NCBI GenBank assembly: GCA_020628065.1
Contig: JAHDFR010000002.1
Location: 100,630 to 144,295 of the forward strand
Direction: 5' to 3'
DNA: 43,666 nucleotides
From: Acidimicrobiales bacterium
Lineage (GTDB): Bacteria > Actinomycetota > Acidimicrobiia > Acidimicrobiales > SZUA-35
Positions 40,892-43,666 of this stretch are shown here, in pieces. Position numbers and translations under genes: made by a program. The number at the start of each line of letters is the position of its first letter. The stretch's first letter is position 1. The notes below the pieces were generated by a model. The model made no database searches. It saw nothing but the letters and a program-made list of their open reading frames with translations, and was not told the DNA's origin.

Positions 40892-42754
40892 GTGGTAGTC
40901 CGTCCACCGGCCAGTGAGATCCCCGACGCTCCGGGCTCCTATCAATTCAAAGACGGCGAGGGGCGCGTTATCTACGTGGGCAAAGCCAAGTCTCTTCGCT
41001 CCCGCGTAAACAGCTACTTTGCCAATCCGGCTACTCAACACCCCCGGACGGTACAGATGGTGGCTACGGCCGAGTCGGTGGAGTGGATCCAGGTCCGCAA
41101 CGACGTTGAGGCCTTGATGCTGGAATACAACCTGATCAAGGAGCATCGGCCGCGGTTCAACGTTCGGCTGGTGGACGACAAGAGCTTCCCATACCTGGCG
41201 GTGACGGTCAGCGATGAGTGGCCTCGGGCCAGGGTGATGCGTGGGGCCAAGAAGAAGGGAACTCGATACTTCGGGCCCTATGCCCATGCGTATGCCATTC
41301 GGGAAACGCTTGACCATTTGCTTCGGACGTTCCCTATCCGCACCTGTTCCGACAACAAGCTGGAGCGGCACCGCAAGCTCGGCAAACCGTGTCTGCTGTT
41401 CCACATCGAGAAGTGCTCGGGCCCTTGTGTTGGTGAAGTAACCGACGAGGCTTACGCCGCCATGGTTGACGAGTTGTGCAACTTTCTGGATGGAGACACC
41501 GAGCCGGTGTTGGAGAAACTCCAGACCGAAATGGAGGCCGCAGCCGGCGAGCTGGAGTTTGAACAGGCGGCTCGGTTACGGGACCGCCTGGCCACGGTCC
41601 GTAAGGCCATCGAGAAACAGCAGATGGTCGCCTCCAGGACCGAGGATCTGGATGTGATCGGTCTGGCTCAAGATGATCTTGAGGCCGCGGTCTTTGTCCT
41701 TTTCGTTCGCAAGGGCCGCGTGATGGGGAGGCGCAGCTTCATCGTCGACAAAGTCGAGTACTTGACGGACTCCGAACTGGTGGACAAGGTGCTGGAGGGG
41801 GTCTACGACGAAGAGCCGGTATCGGGGATGCCGAAAACCGTTTTGGTGCCGTTTGAGCCCACTGACGGCGAGCTCTATTCGGAGTGGTTGGCGCTGTTGC
41901 GTGGCTCCCGAGTGGAGATTCGCGTTCCGCAACGGGGAACGAAGCGTGAGTTGCTGGAAACGGTTGAACGCAATGCCGAAGAGGAGTTCACCCGCCACCG
42001 GTTGCGTCGTGCCACCGATCACAACAGCCGGGCCAAAGCGCTGAACGAGCTGCAACGGTGGCTGGAACTACCGGAGTCACCGCTGCGGATTGAGTGCTAC
42101 GACATGAGTCACCTTCAGGGCAGTGACTACGTCGGCTCAATGGTTGTGGTGGAAGATGGGCTGGCCAAGAAGTCGGAGTATCGACGATTCAAGGTGCGCA
42201 CCGTTGACGGAAACGATGACTATGCCGCCATGGAAGAGGTCTTGACCCGCCGACTAACCAACTACCTCAAGGATCGAGAGATGCCAATCGCCGAGCGGGG
42301 CAAGTTCCAATATCCACCGCAGCTGCTGATGGTCGATGGTGGCAAGGGCCAACTCGGTGTAGCCGTTCGGGTCCTGGACGAGCTGGGCTTGAGCGACGAG
42401 ATTGCGGTGTGTGCTCTGGCCAAGCAGTTGGAGGAGGTTTTCGTCCCCGGGCGCTCGGATCCGATTGTTATTCCCCGGCGTTCCGAGTCGCTGTATTTGC
42501 TGCAGCGATTGCGGGATGAGTCTCACCGGTTTGCTGTTGCCTACCACCGGAAGTTGCGAAACGCCCGCATGACCACTTCGATTCTGGACGGCATTCCCGG
42601 GTTGGGGCCGGCCCGCAAGAAGCGTTTGACCAAGGAGCTTGGAGGAGTGAATGCGGTGAAGCGGGCCAGTCTCGAAGAGCTGCAGGCGCTGTCGTGGTTG
42701 CCGGACGAGGTGGCGGTTCAGGTGTACGCCAAAGTGACGGGACGAATGGCGTGA
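40892..42754 (+). CDS. uvrC: Excinuclease ABC subunit C (UvrC)
   Basis: UvrC makes both incisions around a lesion in the UvrB-DNA complex. The 620-residue protein has the GIY-YIG nuclease (PDAPGSYQFKDGEGRVIYVGKAKSLRSRV) for the 3' cut and a cysteine-bearing linker (FHIEKCSGPCVG). A UVR domain binds UvrB (AAAGELEFEQAARLRDRLATV). The RNase H-like domain makes the 5' cut (IECYDMSHLQGSDYVGSMVV, then LMVDGGKGQLGVA). The C-terminal helix-hairpin-helix pair is LDGIPGLGPARKKRL and SLEELQAL. All modules are intact. The start is GTG, with no Shine-Dalgarno sequence. The gene lies downstream of the glycan cassette rather than next to uvrA. Its stop overlaps the next start codon. Confidence 0.96.
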   Translation: MVVRPPASEIPDAPGSYQFKDGEGRVIYVGKAKSLRSRVNSYFANPATQHPRTVQMVATAESVEWIQVRNDVEALMLEYNLIKEHRPRFNVRLVDDKSFPYLAVTVSDEWPRARVMRGAKKKGTRYFGPYAHAYAIRETLDHLLRTFPIRTCSDNKLERHRKLGKPCLLFHIEKCSGPCVGEVTDEAYAAMVDELCNFLDGDTEPVLEKLQTEMEAAAGELEFEQAARLRDRLATVRKAIEKQQMVASRTEDLDVIGLAQDDLEAAVFVLFVRKGRVMGRRSFIVDKVEYLTDSELVDKVLEGVYDEEPVSGMPKTVLVPFEPTDGELYSEWLALLRGSRVEIRVPQRGTKRELLETVERNAEEEFTRHRLRRATDHNSRAKALNELQRWLELPESPLRIECYDMSHLQGSDYVGSMVVVEDGLAKKSEYRRFKVRTVDGNDDYAAMEEVLTRRLTNYLKDREMPIAERGKFQYPPQLLMVDGGKGQLGVAVRVLDELGLSDEIAVCALAKQLEEVFVPGRSDPIVIPRRSESLYLLQRLRDESHRFAVAYHRKLRNARMTTSILDGIPGLGPARKKRLTKELGGVNAVKRASLEELQALSWLPDEVAVQVYAKVTGRMA

Positions 42755-43542
42755 GCGTCGATAGTGGAAATCACACCGCCGGCCTCGACGCTGGTTCGGG
42801 TGACCCCAACACGGAGCTGTGGCGCCAGAGTGCTGAGTGGTGGCAGCGCGAGTTCACCGACGGAGTGGATCCGGAGTACACCGAGCAGATTCTCCCCATC
42901 GTTACCTCGTCGCTGAGCGATCCGGGATTGGTCCTCGACGTCGGCACCGGAGAGGGCCAGGTCGCCCGAGCCCTTGTGGCTCATGGCCACCAAGTGGCCG
43001 GTGTTGACCCGATCGAGTCTCAAGTTGTGCTGGCCCAAGAGCGTTCGATGGCCACGCAAGCCGGTTCCAGCTGGTTCGCCCAGGCGGCGGCCGCAGGGCT
43101 GCCGTTCCGTTCGGACTCGTTTGACCATGCCGTGGCTTGTCTGGTGTTCGAGCACATCGACGATGTCGACGGAGCGATCTCCGAGCTTGCCCGGGTTGTG
43201 AGACCGGGCGGTACTTTTCTGTTCCTGTTGAACCACCCGTTGCTGCAAACGCCCGGTAGCGGATGGATCGACGACCAGATCATCGAGCCTCCTGAGCAGT
43301 ATTGGCGTATCGGCCCCTACCTTGTCGAGACGGCCACGGTGGAAGAAGTCCAAAAAGACGTTCACATCCGGTTTGTTCACCGGCCGCTGTCCCGCTATGT
43401 CAACACGCTGGCCGACCACGGATTCGTTCTCGTCGAGATGATGGAGCCGTCACCACCGCCGTCATTCCTGGCTCAAGCACCGGAATACGAGGATGCTTCA
43501 ACCATTCCTCGGCTCATGGTCCTTCGTTTGAAGCTGCGATAG
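42751..43542 (+). CDS. Class I SAM-dependent methyltransferase
   Basis: The 263-residue protein has the SAM-binding motif I VLDVGTGEGQVARAL (residues 61-75), the acidic residue of motif II in VAGVDPIESQV, and later motifs HAVACLVFEHIDD and ELARVVRPGGTFLFLL. It thus belongs to the small-molecule UbiE/BioC-like group. The substrate is unknown. The GTG at 42751 overlaps the uvrC stop (GTGA), so it is translationally coupled to uvrC; the earlier frame from 42694 would lie inside uvrC. The C-terminal part (QYWRIGPYLVETATVEEVQKDVHI and HRPLSRYVNTLADHGFVLVEM) resembles those of methyltransferases acting on small acceptors. A DNA-repair role is not implied by the coupling alone. Confidence 0.85.
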   Translation: MSVDSGNHTAGLDAGSGDPNTELWRQSAEWWQREFTDGVDPEYTEQILPIVTSSLSDPGLVLDVGTGEGQVARALVAHGHQVAGVDPIESQVVLAQERSMATQAGSSWFAQAAAAGLPFRSDSFDHAVACLVFEHIDDVDGAISELARVVRPGGTFLFLLNHPLLQTPGSGWIDDQIIEPPEQYWRIGPYLVETATVEEVQKDVHIRFVHRPLSRYVNTLADHGFVLVEMMEPSPPPSFLAQAPEYEDASTIPRLMVLRLKLR

Positions 43543-43604
43543 TGCTCTTTCAGCCAGCGCCGGCTGACAGCTTCAGAGGTGCATGGCAGCGAGGCGGACC
43601 TCCC

Positions 43605-43634
43605 ATCGAAGGTCATCGAAGGACACTGAAGGTC
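43605..43634 (+). repeat. Three 10-bp tandem repeats upstream of the last gene
   Basis: ATCGAAGGTC, ATCGAAGGAC and ACTGAAGGTC follow each other without gaps. The 10-bp period is one helical turn, so a protein could bind one DNA face. The array ends 11 bases before a probable start codon. Confidence 0.55.
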
Positions 43635-43645
43635 ATAGGCGGGCG

Positions 43646-43666
43646 ATGACGGCCGAAAGATCACAA
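43646..43666 (+). CDS. Start of a downstream gene (partial)
   Basis: An ATG followed by six sense codons (MTAERSQ) reaches the window edge. GGCGGGCG precedes it. In many actinobacteria and Firmicutes, uvrC is followed by rapZ, yvcK and whiA, so this could be the start of rapZ, but seven residues cannot show it. Confidence 0.35.

Overview
The window reads as ordinary chromosomal DNA of a moderately GC-rich actinobacterium, most likely of the class Acidimicrobiia. The signs are a PdtaR-type ANTAR response regulator, an RsrA-like zinc anti-sigma factor beside an ECF sigma factor, a four-S1-domain ribosomal protein S1, a Pol I with a decayed proofreading domain, a discrete FAS-II operon, a Flp/Tad export core whose TadB is fused to a von Willebrand A domain, and many genes preceded by a TAGNNT -10 box so close to the start codon that the mRNA would be leaderless. 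The class assignment is inference from gene content. I see no phage, insertion sequence, CRISPR array or plasmid gene.

Layout. 1-4.5 kb: trpF, trpB and trpA (end of tryptophan synthesis), then a DUF3179 lipoprotein gene. 4.6-8.2 kb, minus strand: a MutT-like Nudix gene, the sigma/anti-sigma pair (with a GGAAT-N18-GTT autoregulatory promoter), then leuA behind a structured 350-nt leader. 8.2-9.3 kb, plus strand: hup (HU) behind a candidate three-way-junction RNA leader, then fabZ. 9.3-13.9 kb, minus strand: fabD-fabH-fabG-acpP-fabF; FabD carries a C-terminal biotinyl/lipoyl-like domain. 14.1-19.5 kb, plus strand: tRNA-Leu(CAA), a small coiled-coil protein, pdtaR, polA and rpsA. 19.6-28.1 kb: cpaB, cpaE, cpaF, a VWA-TadB fusion, tadC and a polytopic membrane protein, tightly packed as one operon. 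28.2-29.0 kb, minus strand: a NarL-type response regulator. 29.2-43.6 kb: coaE, uvrB, uvrA and uvrC (nucleotide excision repair), interrupted by a minus-strand membrane glycosyltransferase-like gene and a surface-glycan set (sugar-phosphate transferase, GT4 glycosyltransferase, flippase). A methyltransferase gene overlaps the end of uvrC, and the next gene starts at the right edge.

How the genes work together. The trp genes convert phosphoribosylanthranilate towards tryptophan. The fab genes together with fabZ supply most of a FAS-II elongation cycle; the enoyl reductase is not here. The sigma, anti-sigma and Nudix genes look like a thiol-oxidation response unit. The Tad genes provide the ATPase, localisation ATPase and inner-membrane platform of a Flp-type pilus or secretion apparatus, but pilin, pilin-like TadE and prepilin peptidase are not in the window. 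UvrA, UvrB and UvrC form the excision repair system, and uvrA has a promoter resembling the mycobacterial RecA-independent damage promoter.

The most interesting signals are regulatory or architectural: the hup leader RNA, the leuA leader with competing hairpins and a uORF, the recurrent TAGNNT leaderless promoters, the FabD fusion, and the VWA-TadB fusion with a broken MIDAS. I did not find a convincing wholly new multi-gene system. All family assignments come from reading motifs by eye; no database search was run.
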